Origin: Akkermansiaceae bacterium
Lineage (GTDB): Bacteria > Verrucomicrobiota > Verrucomicrobiia > Verrucomicrobiales > Akkermansiaceae
Assembly (NCBI GenBank): GCA_023301335.1
Contig: JALZVA010000058.1
Location: 1 to 21,167, forward strand
Length of the DNA stretch: 21,167 nt
Direction of reading: 5' to 3'
The notes beneath the pieces were generated by a model. The model was not told the origin of the DNA, did no database searches, and worked only from the letters and a program-made list of their open reading frames with translations. The position numbers were made by a program, and so were the translations under genes. Positions 1-7,514 of this stretch are shown here, in pieces (positions within the stretch are counted from its first letter, which is position 1; every line of letters begins with the position of its first letter).

Positions 1-920
1 ACATCGCCATCGAAAAATTAAAAAAAGCACAGCGGCAAGCCCTCCTTATCTTTTTTACTGTAACTATCATAGGCTTACTCGTTCTCCTCTTTGTTAGCCC
101 CTCCAGCCCTCCTCCTCTCCCAGTCTTCATCTTCCCCGTCATCCTCGGAGGTATTGCAGCGTTCATCACCCACCTTACGATCACAGGAGACTCACGCAGA
201 GCCTTCGCCGCTGCCTATAAAACGAACATTATCGGAGGAATAGCCAAGCACCTCCAACCTGAAATAGCCTACTTCCCTTCCTCTGGGATTTCCCAGCAAG
301 TTTTCAATTCTTTAGGGCATTACTCCAGGCCTGACAGGTATCATACTGAAGACCTCTTTGAAGGGACAATAGGCGCCACTTCAATCTCCTTTTCGGAGGC
401 AAAAGCAGAGCAAAAATACACGACTACAGACTCAGAAGGGAATACCACGACCCACTGGCGCACTCTCTTTATGGGCCTCATCTTTTGCGCGGATTTTCAT
501 AAGGACTTTCACACGACTCTAACTATCTCTCCTGATAGCGAGTCTGATGGCTTCTTCGGAAGAATCGCTCAGAAATTTCAAGCCTTCGGAGGAAACCTGG
601 TCAAACTCGAAGACCCCGAATTTGAGAAACACTTCCTCGTCCGTTGCTCAGATGATGTCCAAGCTCGCTACATCCTCACACCAGACATGCAGCAGAGACT
701 CTTAGAGCTCAGACGTGCAGTCGGAGCTCAGCTCCGTATCTCGATGCACAGCTCTACCATCTACATCACCATCCCAAAATCTACTGATTGGTTTGAAGCA
801 GATCTCCACACCTCCACGAGGAACCCTGCACACCTAGAGAGTATCGCATCACAAATGAACTTTCTTTTTCAAATTGTTGAAATTCTTAATCTCAACACGA
901 GGATTTGGACAAAGTCCTAG
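1..920 (+). CDS. DUF3137 family membrane protein, 5' end missing
   Basis: The reading frame is open from the left edge (first full codon at position 3) to a TAG at 918-920, giving 305 visible residues; the true start lies outside the window. Two hydrophobic segments near the visible N-terminus (about residues 14-31 and 38-57, separated by a Pro-rich turn) look like a membrane hairpin. After them comes the DUF3137 pattern: a YKTNII..I segment, a tyrosine/proline stretch with GIS, a DRYHTEDLFEGTIG block, SFSEAKAE, and LFMGLIFCADFHKDF. The function of this family is unknown, so only family membership and membrane location are claimed. The ATG at 471 lies in the middle of the conserved domain and is not the start. 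The next gene converges on it with only 13 bases between them. Confidence 0.8.
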   Translation, partial: IAIEKLKKAQRQALLIFFTVTIIGLLVLLFVSPSSPPPLPVFIFPVILGGIAAFITHLTITGDSRRAFAAAYKTNIIGGIAKHLQPEIAYFPSSGISQQVFNSLGHYSRPDRYHTEDLFEGTIGATSISFSEAKAEQKYTTTDSEGNTTTHWRTLFMGLIFCADFHKDFHTTLTISPDSESDGFFGRIAQKFQAFGGNLVKLEDPEFEKHFLVRCSDDVQARYILTPDMQQRLLELRRAVGAQLRISMHSSTIYITIPKSTDWFEADLHTSTRNPAHLESIASQMNFLFQIVEILNLNTRIWTKS

Positions 921-933
921 CTCCCTCTCACCT

Positions 934-1413
934 CTAAAAGCGCGTAGGGTAAACCTTTAGCTTACTACAAGGTTCCTTTAGAAAATAATTTTCATGGAGC
1001 ATCTTCACCATCTCACGCTGGGATGCCAAAGGTAGATTACGCATCGCCTGGTCTACACTCAGCCACATCACTCGTATATCGGGGTCTAAAGGTGTCACTT
1101 CTTGCCCATGATCAAACATCGCTAAAAAGGTGGGGGCCAGCATCACCGCATGCGTTTTTACATCATAAGATATCTCCACTTTATCGACAGAGTAGACACT
1201 GTCCGGCACTAGGCTTGTATCTAGCCTTACTTGGCTAAGAGCTGCCTGCCAGCACATTTCCATAGGTTTCACATCTGTATGAATAATGCCCCAATCATCC
1301 TCAGCTGCATTCAACCTGTTCACCAAAAGGAGTTGCACCTCTTCTCCTAATCGGCGCGCAATATACACACTGATTGAATTCGATTTAATCGGAATTGTAG
1401 ACTCTAAATACAT
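934..1413 (-). CDS. Nudix-fold protein with degenerate catalytic box
   Basis: A 159-residue protein on the minus strand, starting at an ATG (1413). The overall pattern resembles NudB-type Nudix hydrolases: an N-terminal strand (ISVYIARR...VQLLLVNR), a Trp-Gly segment, then MCWQAALSQVRLDTSLVP where an active enzyme has a WQAALREVKEETGL-like helix, and late VMWLSVDQAMRNLPLASQREMV, like the family's rW.s.eeA ending. The signature box (GX5EX7REUXEEXGU) is broken: the expected Arg-Glu is Ser60-Gln61, the Glu pair is Leu64-Asp65, and the Gly is Ser67. Only Glu52 is kept. Active Nudix enzymes use these glutamates to bind magnesium, so I infer this one does not hydrolyse nucleotides and may be a binding or regulatory protein. 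It is divergent from the BamD-like operon and converges with the DUF3137 gene. Confidence 0.65.
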   Translation of the reverse strand: MYLESTIPIKSNSISVYIARRLGEEVQLLLVNRLNAAEDDWGIIHTDVKPMEMCWQAALSQVRLDTSLVPDSVYSVDKVEISYDVKTHAVMLAPTFLAMFDHGQEVTPLDPDIRVMWLSVDQAMRNLPLASQREMVKMLHENYFLKEPCSKLKVYPTRF

Positions 1414-1457
1414 GCCCTTTTATAAGGTATACGCGCATCGCCGTAAACGTCAAAATA

Positions 1458-1486
1458 CCTTAATTAAGGCATGTGGGCTTACATGC
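1458..1486. repeat. Adjacent palindromes in a divergent promoter region
   Basis: CCTTAATTAAGG (1458-1469) is a perfect 12-base palindrome. It shares its last G with a second dyad, GCATGT (1469-1474), six bases, ACATGC (1481-1486). The pair sits between the divergent starts at 1413 and 1629. Dyads here suit an operator, but no regulator can be named. Confidence 0.4.
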
Positions 1487-1535
1487 TCTAGCCACTACCT
1501 CTCAAAAAGTATTGAGTTCAAAAAATCTCGGCGTT

Positions 1536-1552
1536 GTATCGAAAAGCGATAC
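1536..1552. repeat. Short perfect inverted repeat
   Basis: GTATCG (1536-1541), loop AAAAG, CGATAC (1547-1552), 77 bases before the BamD-like start. It could be a small hairpin in the leader or a second operator. There is no T-run, so it is not a good terminator. Confidence 0.3.
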
Positions 1553-1628
1553 TTTACCCCTTTTCACCCCACTGCCAAAGTCACTTTTAGGAGTTGCATC
1601 ACCCCTATTTTTCATTACCTTTACCCCC

Positions 1629-2600
1629 ATGGTTAACCTATCCTATATTCTTAGAATTAGCATGCTCGCGGGAGCTCTAGGAGTTCTTCCGTCATGTGGA
1701 TCCGGCAGTAACCCTCAGCCAAACGCTCCCTCTCTCCCTGAAACAGGAAACCTCAAATCAAGTGCCCCTGCCGATACACTTTTTGCTCAAGCTGCTGCAT
1801 TTGAGAAACAAGGGGAACCTAATAAAGCATTTAGCCTTTATAAGAAAATTGCAGTAAATCATAAGTATTCGACCCAGGCGCCAAACGCTCTCTACCGTAT
1901 GGCTCAACACTACGAGGCAGAACAAAAGCCTCAAAAAGCATTCGATACCTATCAAAAGCTCATTTCTGACTACGTTCACACTTCTCTTTATAAGCCCTCA
2001 CTTCAGCGGCAAATCAACATTGCACATGCCACTGTAGAAGGTGAGCACCAAAACCAATTCCTCTTCTTCAACACAAAAATTCCGAGTAGTATAATTGATA
2101 CCATGCTCACTCAGGTGCTAAGTAATGCCCCCTATGACAGCACCGCTGCTAAGTCCTCTTACCTCCGAGGCATTCTACAAGAACAGGGGAAGAGCAACAC
2201 CAAGGCGATCCAGCTCTACCGTCAGGTCACACGCACCTATCCTGACAGTGTCTATTCTGGAGAAGCTCTCTACCGCATTGGGAATATCCTTCATCAGCAG
2301 TCCCTACAAGGGAACACCAATTTAGATAACTCCCGTAAGGCGATCGAAACCTTCGATGAGCTCATCACCCTCTACCCCTCTCATCCACGCTCTAAAGATG
2401 CCAAGAAACTCAAAGCCACATTCGCTGGATACGATACCAAGCGAAGCCTTGAAATCGCAGAGTTTTACGAAAAAAAGCAACATTACACCTCCGCTATTTT
2501 TTACTATAAAGAGGTCCTCAAGTCTTCCGCTAAAGCGAGCGACTATCATAAAATAGCCAGTGCAAAAATCGCAGCTCTAACAAGTGAGCCAGTTCTCTAA
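1629..2600 (+). CDS. BamD-like outer-membrane TPR lipoprotein
   Basis: A 323-residue exported lipoprotein. The ATG at 1629 is chosen over an in-frame ATG at 1473 because it places a short basic N-terminus and hydrophobic core directly before a lipobox (L-P-S-C, Cys23); starting at 1473 would add 52 residues and bury the signal. The mature protein has paired helices of the TPR type: AQAAAFEKQGEPNKAFSLYK, ALYRMAQHYEAEQKPQKAFDTY, SYLRGILQEQGKSNTKAIQLY, ALYRIGNIL, AIETFDELITLYPSHP, and SLEIAEFYEKKQHYTSAIFYYKEVLK. The last one is very close to the BamD signature (A..Y..rg.y.aA...y..v....P). BamD helps BamA insert beta-barrel proteins into the outer membrane. The LptE-like lipoprotein follows with a one-base overlap. 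It could instead be another TPR lipoprotein such as a CpoB relative. Assignment to the BamD/YfiO group is likely but not certain. Confidence 0.7.
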   Translation: MVNLSYILRISMLAGALGVLPSCGSGSNPQPNAPSLPETGNLKSSAPADTLFAQAAAFEKQGEPNKAFSLYKKIAVNHKYSTQAPNALYRMAQHYEAEQKPQKAFDTYQKLISDYVHTSLYKPSLQRQINIAHATVEGEHQNQFLFFNTKIPSSIIDTMLTQVLSNAPYDSTAAKSSYLRGILQEQGKSNTKAIQLYRQVTRTYPDSVYSGEALYRIGNILHQQSLQGNTNLDNSRKAIETFDELITLYPSHPRSKDAKKLKATFAGYDTKRSLEIAEFYEKKQHYTSAIFYYKEVLKSSAKASDYHKIASAKIAALTSEPVL

Positions 2601-3103
2601 TGCTACAAAAAAAAGCCATTCTCTACCTCGCCACCCTTTTCCTCTACTCCTGTGCAGGGTACCAGCTTGGGGGGGCTAAACCTGAGAACCTTTCCCACGT
2701 ATATTCTCTTTCTTACTCACATTTTGGGAATCTGACCTTAGAGCCTAGAGTCTCCACCCTCGCTACGAACTCTTTCGTCGACGCCCTCACCCAAGACGGA
2801 ACTTACGCAATCCGTAGTCAGAACCAAGCAGATGCCCATCTCATCGCCTCAGTAACAACCATTGACTACCAACAACACCGTTCCAACAGATTTGACACCT
2901 TAGCCTCAGACGAGCTACGTACCACTGTGAACATTGATTGGCAGTTAAAAAAGAACAACCAAGTCATCAGCAAAGGCACCTCATCAGGCAGCACTACATT
3001 CTTTGCCGGAGAAAATCTCCACCTCTCTCGTCGGAATGCGCTCCCTCTCGCCATCTCACGTGCCACCCAAAACATGGTCACCAGTTTGTCTGAAGGGTTT
3101 TAA
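2600..3103 (+). CDS. lptE: LptE-like LPS-assembly lipoprotein
   Basis: A 167-residue lipoprotein whose ATG overlaps the preceding stop by one base (TAATG). A basic N-terminus (MLQKK), a hydrophobic stretch and a lipobox LYSC (Cys18) predict export and lipidation. Directly after the Cys comes AGYQLGG, and later the pattern F.NLTLEPRVSTLATNSFVDAL..DGTYAIRSQNQADAHLIASV, which matches the LptE family (C.GY.l.g, F.N.T.EP.l...lt.al...l..dg...v.....AD..l.g.i). LptE plugs the LptD barrel that places lipopolysaccharide in the outer leaflet. Its place next to a BamD-like protein supports an outer-membrane-assembly role. LptE-type proteins diverge strongly, so the call rests on pattern and context. Confidence 0.75.
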   Translation: MLQKKAILYLATLFLYSCAGYQLGGAKPENLSHVYSLSYSHFGNLTLEPRVSTLATNSFVDALTQDGTYAIRSQNQADAHLIASVTTIDYQQHRSNRFDTLASDELRTTVNIDWQLKKNNQVISKGTSSGSTTFFAGENLHLSRRNALPLAISRATQNMVTSLSEGF

Positions 3104-3107
3104 AATT

Positions 3108-3794
3108 ATGCTGTATTTTGTTCCTACCCCGATTGGTAATAGAGGTGATATGACTCTACGGGCCATCGAGGTCCTCCAAGAAGTCGACCTCATTGCCTGT
3201 GAAGACACGCGGCACTCCATGCCCTTGTTAGAGCATTTTGGCGTAAAAAAACCTCTGCTCGCACTGCACGATCATAACGAAGGGCACAAAGCTGCAGAGC
3301 TAATCCAGCAAATCAAAGAAGGGAAAAGCATCGCCATTATTAGTGATGCCGGAATGCCATGCATCTCAGACCCTGGCTATCGCCTCATGCAGGCTGCTAT
3401 TGCTGCGGATATTGCCTACTCCGTCCTTCCTGGCCCCTCTGCCGTACTAACTGCCTTAGTCGGCTCAGGTTTCCCCGTGCACGCCTTTAACTTTAATGGC
3501 TTTCTTCCCGTGAAAAAAGGGAAACGCCTCAAGATGCTCCAAGCGGCCACGGAGAAAGACCTCACCTCTATTTTCTTCGAGTCTCCACACCGTATCGGCT
3601 CTACCCTAGAGCTGATGGCCAAAGAAATGCCCGAGCATCCCATCTGCATCGCACGTGAGCTCACCAAGAAGTTTGAAACTTACCACAAGGGATCAGCACA
3701 GGAACTCTTCACCTACTTTTCAGAACGTAAAGCAAAGGGAGAAATCGTGTTCCTCGTTGCGCCATCAGATTACACCTTCCCATCTCCATGTTAG
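3108..3794 (+). CDS. rsmI: 16S rRNA (cytidine(1402)-2'-O)-methyltransferase RsmI
   Basis: A 228-residue protein of the tetrapyrrole-methylase fold; RsmI 2'-O-methylates C1402 in the decoding centre of 16S rRNA using S-adenosylmethionine. Family blocks are in order: YFVPTPIGNRGDMTLRAIEVL, DLIACEDTRHS, HDHNE, IISDAGMPCISDPGYRL, PGPSAVLTAL, GFLPVKKGKR and FFESPHRI, then CIARELTKKFETYHKG and GEIVFLVA. The ATG at 3108 starts four bases after the previous stop and is followed at once by the first family block; the in-frame ATG at 3003 lies inside the preceding gene and is rejected. It is shorter than the roughly 280 residues usual in gamma-proteobacteria because the small C-terminal domain is missing; the catalytic part is complete. 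The 3' end overlaps the next gene by seven bases. Confidence 0.93.
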   Translation: MLYFVPTPIGNRGDMTLRAIEVLQEVDLIACEDTRHSMPLLEHFGVKKPLLALHDHNEGHKAAELIQQIKEGKSIAIISDAGMPCISDPGYRLMQAAIAADIAYSVLPGPSAVLTALVGSGFPVHAFNFNGFLPVKKGKRLKMLQAATEKDLTSIFFESPHRIGSTLELMAKEMPEHPICIARELTKKFETYHKGSAQELFTYFSERKAKGEIVFLVAPSDYTFPSPC

Positions 3795-4714
3795 CCTTTT
3801 CGACTTGCTGGAATAATGCCAACCACACCGATGGCGAGGATCTCATAGATGAAATCCTAGAAATGGGCTTCTCTAACATTGAGCTAAGCCACGGCATGAC
3901 CGTGAGCAAGTACCCAGGGATTAAGAGAGCGTTCGAGCAAAATAAATTCAACTGCTGCGGCGTTCATAATTACTTCCCCGCTCCCCTTGAAGTCCTCATC
4001 GATGCACCAGATGCCTTTGAGTTCACCTCGGATGACAGCTACAAGCGTAATAAGTCCATGCGCCTAGCAAAAGAGTCCCTGGAAAGTGCCGCAGAATTTG
4101 GCGCAGACTACCTCGTTCTCCACATGGGTTCCGTTCCGATGCGCCATGATAAATGGAGCGTTCCTCTCACCGAACTGGCAGCCGAGCATGCTAAGCAGGG
4201 GAAAAAATTTACCAAACACCTAGAAAAATTCATTGCGAAAAGAGCCAAGTATTCAAAAAAATATTTCGCACGTGCTATGGAAGCTCTAGAAATCCTAGGA
4301 GATGTTGCAAAAGAAGCTGGGGTAGTTCTCGCTATTGAAAGTCGTAGTAAATATGAAGACGTCCCCAGTGAACCAGAGATGCGCATCCTCCAAGAATCCT
4401 TCGTAGACAATCCCTGGATTGGCTACTGGCATGACTTCGGGCATGTACAACTCAAGCATAATCTCAACCTCCTAGAACATAAAGAATGGCTCACTGAGAT
4501 GGAACCTCACCTCGTAGGCTGCCACCTTCATGATGTCATTTACCCCGCTAAAGACCATCGTGTCCCTTTTGCTGGGGAACTTGATTACGCTAGCTTACTC
4601 AAGCACGTGGACCCCACTAAACCGCTGGTATGGGAAATTAGCCTCTCGCAGAAAAAAGAAGCCATCATTTCAGCTTTAGCTCAGTGGAAAGAACAGTTTC
4701 CCCAATTTTTATAA
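3788..4714 (+). CDS. Sugar phosphate isomerase/epimerase-like TIM barrel
   Basis: A 308-residue protein of the xylose-isomerase-like / AP-endonuclease-2 superfamily. The N-terminus (MLAFSTCWNNANHTDGEDLIDEILEMGFSNIELS split over strand 1 and helix 1) is typical. Candidate metal ligands lie at the ends of barrel strands: Glu in VVLAIES, Asp and His in GYWHDFGHVQ, His in GCHLHDV, and Glu in VWEISL. Members isomerise or epimerise sugars, or act as endonucleases; the substrate cannot be read from the sequence. A Lys-rich insertion (KQGKKFTKHLEKFIAKRAKYSKKYFAR, about residues 138-164) precedes the second metal site. Its ATG overlaps the rsmI stop by seven bases (ATGTTAG), so it is probably translationally coupled in the same operon. 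Confidence 0.8.
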   Translation: MLAFSTCWNNANHTDGEDLIDEILEMGFSNIELSHGMTVSKYPGIKRAFEQNKFNCCGVHNYFPAPLEVLIDAPDAFEFTSDDSYKRNKSMRLAKESLESAAEFGADYLVLHMGSVPMRHDKWSVPLTELAAEHAKQGKKFTKHLEKFIAKRAKYSKKYFARAMEALEILGDVAKEAGVVLAIESRSKYEDVPSEPEMRILQESFVDNPWIGYWHDFGHVQLKHNLNLLEHKEWLTEMEPHLVGCHLHDVIYPAKDHRVPFAGELDYASLLKHVDPTKPLVWEISLSQKKEAIISALAQWKEQFPQFL

Positions 4715-4750
4715 CCGGCCTCTAACCAAGTAGCTCCACAAACAGAAGAA

Positions 4751-5374
4751 CTACTTCTTCTTTCGGTAGTTTTTAACCCCTTCAGCGATCGAGCTGGCGC
4801 ATAGAGACTGATACCAGGAGCTGGCACATCTCTTTCGTTCATAGGAGTTACTAATGAAACCACATTCTACAAGGATCGCTGCAGACTCTGTCTTTTCTAG
4901 AACCTTATAATTACCCCGCTTCACTTTACGGTCCTTCACCCCCATTTTTTGTAGCATTTGCTTATGCACTTCGTTTGCGATTTTTTGACCCTCACCGCTT
5001 GCATAGAACGTCTCCACTCCTTTCACATACTCCAATCCACTAGCAGCTGCATTAAAATGGATACTTACAAAAATGGAGTCCTTGTACTTATTCGCGATAA
5101 AAGCTCTATCATCCAAAGAAAGTGACTTATCAGTATCACGTGTCATCACCACATTAAAGCCCTCTGCTTTTAACAGAATGCTTAATTTTTTAGCGACCTT
5201 TAAATTTAAATCTTTTTCCTTCACGTCCCCACGACTTGCTCCATCGTCTCGGCCTCCGTGCCCAGGATCAATGACCACTGTGTTAAATGCAGCCGCATGG
5301 ATATCCCCTAAGCCTATAAACAAAGAGAATAGGAGTGCTGTGCAAAAAAAAGAACGTAAGCGACTGATTAACAT
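4751..5374 (-). CDS. N-acetylmuramoyl-L-alanine amidase (Amidase_3)
   Basis: A 207-residue exported zinc amidase that cuts the bond between N-acetylmuramic acid and the stem-peptide L-alanine in peptidoglycan. A signal peptide is visible (SRLRSFFCTALLFSLFIGLG...HAAA, about residues 4-29). The catalytic domain begins immediately with VVIDPGHGGRDDGA. The zinc ligands expected for the family are present: His39 (DPGHGG), Glu53 (VKEKDLNLKV) and His106 (SIHFNA), with catalytic Glu170 in LVECGFISN. There is no AMIN or LysM domain, so this is a minimal AmiC-like enzyme, and the C-terminus is a basic tail (NYRKKK). The ATG at 5374 has no Shine-Dalgarno sequence. It converges with the operon to its left and diverges from clpX, with 204 bases between the two starts. 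Confidence 0.92.
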   Translation of the reverse strand: MLISRLRSFFCTALLFSLFIGLGDIHAAAFNTVVIDPGHGGRDDGASRGDVKEKDLNLKVAKKLSILLKAEGFNVVMTRDTDKSLSLDDRAFIANKYKDSIFVSIHFNAAASGLEYVKGVETFYASGEGQKIANEVHKQMLQKMGVKDRKVKRGNYKVLEKTESAAILVECGFISNSYERKRCASSWYQSLCASSIAEGVKNYRKKK

Positions 5375-5578
5375 ATTGAGAGAACTAAGACGTGCCGATT
5401 TTCAAAAAAAACACCCCTAGGTCAATACATTTACGAAAAATAAAATATTAAGAAAAATTAAGAACATTCATATGACATCTTAAAATTATTTTTCTCATGA
5501 CATCCGAAGTATTTCTCGATAGATACTTTCTACTGATTTTCTCTAAAAAGTCATCCTATTCTAAAGGTAATAACTATC

Positions 5579-6862
5579 ATGGCACGATCCTCAAACTTAA
5601 CTATGTGTTCTTTCTGCGGAAAAACACACTCCGAAGTGAAAAAACTCATTGCCGGACCTGGAGTCTACATCTGCAATGAATGTATCGGCGTGTGCTCCAG
5701 TATCTTAGATAAAGAGCTCGCAGAAAAAAAGCATCCTAAATCTAAGCTCACTGAGACTCCCACTTCTTCAGATATTCTCACTCCAGCACAGATTACAGAA
5801 CGTCTCGACCAATATGTCGTAGGACAAGAGTATGCAAAAAAAGTCCTCTCTGTTGCCGTTTACAACCACTACCAGAGACTTGAGCAAGACCAATACAAGC
5901 ATGGCAAAAACTTCATTGATGTTGAAATTGAAAAATCCAATATCCTCATGTGCGGCCCAACTGGCTCAGGGAAAACTCTCTTAGCTAAAACCCTCGCCCG
6001 TGTCCTCGATGTCCCCTTTACTATTGTAGATGCCACCACCCTCACCGAGGCCGGATATGTCGGAGAAGACGTAGAAAACATCATTCTCCGCCTCCTCCAA
6101 GCCTGTGACTTCGATGTAGAAAAAGCCGAAAGAGGAATCATCTACGTAGACGAAATTGATAAAATTGGACGGAAAACGGAAAACGTCTCCATCACCCGTG
6201 ACGTCTCAGGAGAAGGAGTTCAACAAGCGCTTCTAAAAATTCTCGAAGGCACCGTTTGTAACGTCCCGCCACAAGGAGGCCGTAAACACCCTCAGCAAGA
6301 ATACATCCAGGTCAACACTGAGAAAATTCTCTTCGTCTGCGGTGGCGCCTTCGTCGGCATGGAAGATCTCATCAAGAAACGCCTAGGCAGCAATGTTCTT
6401 GGGTTCAATGCTACACAAAATAAAACAGAAGATCTTGATAAGCTAAATCCTCTCGAAAGAATCCAACCTGAAGACCTTCTTCACTTTGGCCTCATCCCAG
6501 AGTTCGTTGGCCGCCTTCCCGTCTTTGCCGCCCTGCGTAAACTCGACAATACTGAGCTCGTGAAAATCCTCACAGAGCCAAAAAACGCTATGATCAAGCA
6601 GTACGCTAAGTTACTCGCCATGAACAAGGTAGAGCTAAAAGTTACAAAAGATGGCCTAGTCGCCATGGCAGATGAAGCCATCGAACGAGGAACAGGCGCC
6701 AGAGCCCTCCGCTCTATTTTTGAAAAACTCATGCTCGATGTCATGTATGATGTCCCTAGCAGAAGTGATGTCGAGAGCGTCACCATCAATCGCCAAGTCG
6801 TCGAAGGAAAGAAAAAACCAATCATCAAAAAGCTCCCATCCAGCAGTAGTGATGCAGCCTAA
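5579..6862 (+). CDS. clpX: ATP-dependent Clp protease ATP-binding subunit ClpX
   Basis: A 427-residue AAA+ unfoldase that feeds proteins to the ClpP peptidase in the cytoplasm. An N-terminal zinc-binding domain has Cys10, Cys13, Cys32 and Cys35. The Walker A motif GPTGSGKT is at 126-133, the pore loop GYVG at 159-162, Walker B IIYVDE at 187-192, and the RKH loop at 235-237. The ClpP-docking tripeptide, IGF in Escherichia coli, reads LGF here (274-276), a conservative change that should still dock. The C-terminus is a short Lys/Ser-rich tail. AAAGG at 5563-5567 lies about 11 bases before the ATG and is one of the few plausible ribosome sites in the window. No clpP is next to it, which differs from the common clpP-clpX order. 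Confidence 0.98.
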   Translation: MARSSNLTMCSFCGKTHSEVKKLIAGPGVYICNECIGVCSSILDKELAEKKHPKSKLTETPTSSDILTPAQITERLDQYVVGQEYAKKVLSVAVYNHYQRLEQDQYKHGKNFIDVEIEKSNILMCGPTGSGKTLLAKTLARVLDVPFTIVDATTLTEAGYVGEDVENIILRLLQACDFDVEKAERGIIYVDEIDKIGRKTENVSITRDVSGEGVQQALLKILEGTVCNVPPQGGRKHPQQEYIQVNTEKILFVCGGAFVGMEDLIKKRLGSNVLGFNATQNKTEDLDKLNPLERIQPEDLLHFGLIPEFVGRLPVFAALRKLDNTELVKILTEPKNAMIKQYAKLLAMNKVELKVTKDGLVAMADEAIERGTGARALRSIFEKLMLDVMYDVPSRSDVESVTINRQVVEGKKKPIIKKLPSSSSDAA

Positions 6863-6881
6863 TTACCAGCAGACTAAATCT

Positions 6882-6900
6882 TTACAGATACAGTCTGTAA
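6882..6900. terminator. Weak hairpin after clpX
   Basis: TTACAGA (6882-6888), loop TACAG, TCTGTAA (6894-6900), 20 bases after the clpX stop. It is AT-rich and followed by GCTTTCTT rather than a real T-run, so it is at best a weak terminator or RNA-stabilising hairpin. Confidence 0.3.
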
Positions 6901-6952
6901 GCTTTCTTAGTCACTCTCGCATGAAAACATCTAAGGACAGCTTGACAGTCGT

Positions 6953-6983
6953 TTGACTCAGTCGCTACCCTCACCACTATAAC
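6953..6983 (+). promoter_or_regulatory. Candidate promoter for accBC
   Basis: TTGACT (6953-6958) and TATAAC (6978-6983) with a 19-base spacer form a plausible sigma-70-type promoter, about 40 bases before the GTG start of accB. The spacer is slightly long. Another TTGACA at 6942-6947 has no good -10 partner. Confidence 0.35.
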
Positions 6984-7029
6984 AAGGAAGAAATCACTCC
7001 GATTTATTAACTAATAACTAAATACCACC

Positions 7030-7494
7030 GTGGACCTTAAAGACATTAAGAACATTGTTGCGCTCATGAATGAGCACGAACTTTCCTATTTTCACTTAGA
7101 ACAAGGGGAATTTAATCTAAAACTTAAAAAAGGTCCTGACGCAGACTCCATCGCCTCTCTTCTATCGGCAATGCCTCAGGTCGCAGCAGCACCCGCCGCA
7201 GCTCCTGTAGCCGCAGCGGCACCGGCTCCAGCAGGAGCATTACCAGACGCAGCACCAGTCGGAGAAAGCATCACCTCCCCTATGGTAGGCACGTTTTACT
7301 GTAAGCCATCTCCAGATGCTGATAATTTCGTAGAAGTCGGCAGCACAGTGAGTGAAGGACAGACTATTTGTATCATTGAAGCCATGAAGGTCATGAATGA
7401 AATCAAAGCAGAAAAGAGTGGCACTATCGCCACCCTTGCAGTCGATGACGGCACACCTGTCCAGTTCGGTGACACACTCTTCACACTTAAGTAA
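7030..7494 (+). CDS. accB: Biotin carboxyl carrier protein of acetyl-CoA carboxylase
   Basis: A 154-residue BCCP that carries carboxybiotin between biotin carboxylase and the carboxyltransferase in the first step of fatty-acid synthesis. The N-terminal part (MDLKDIKNIVALMNEHEL...FNLKLKK) is the usual BCCP head. A long Ala/Pro linker (about residues 51-76) leads to the biotinyl domain SPMVGTFY...EVGSTVSEGQTICIIEAMKVMNEI, with the biotin-accepting Lys120 in the EAMKVMN motif. The start is GTG at 7030, chosen because it begins exactly at the conserved head; there is no Shine-Dalgarno sequence close to it. accC follows after 20 bases, forming the standard accBC operon. Confidence 0.97.
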   Translation: MDLKDIKNIVALMNEHELSYFHLEQGEFNLKLKKGPDADSIASLLSAMPQVAAAPAAAPVAAAAPAPAGALPDAAPVGESITSPMVGTFYCKPSPDADNFVEVGSTVSEGQTICIIEAMKVMNEIKAEKSGTIATLAVDDGTPVQFGDTLFTLK

Positions 7495-7514
7495 TTTAGC
7501 AACTTCTCCGCACT

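Noticed and set aside
4744..4761. AGAAGAA/TTCTTCT inverted repeat between convergent genes as a bidirectional terminator
   Set aside because: The stem is short, AT-rich and partly made of the amidase's terminal Lys codons, and no T-run follows on either strand.
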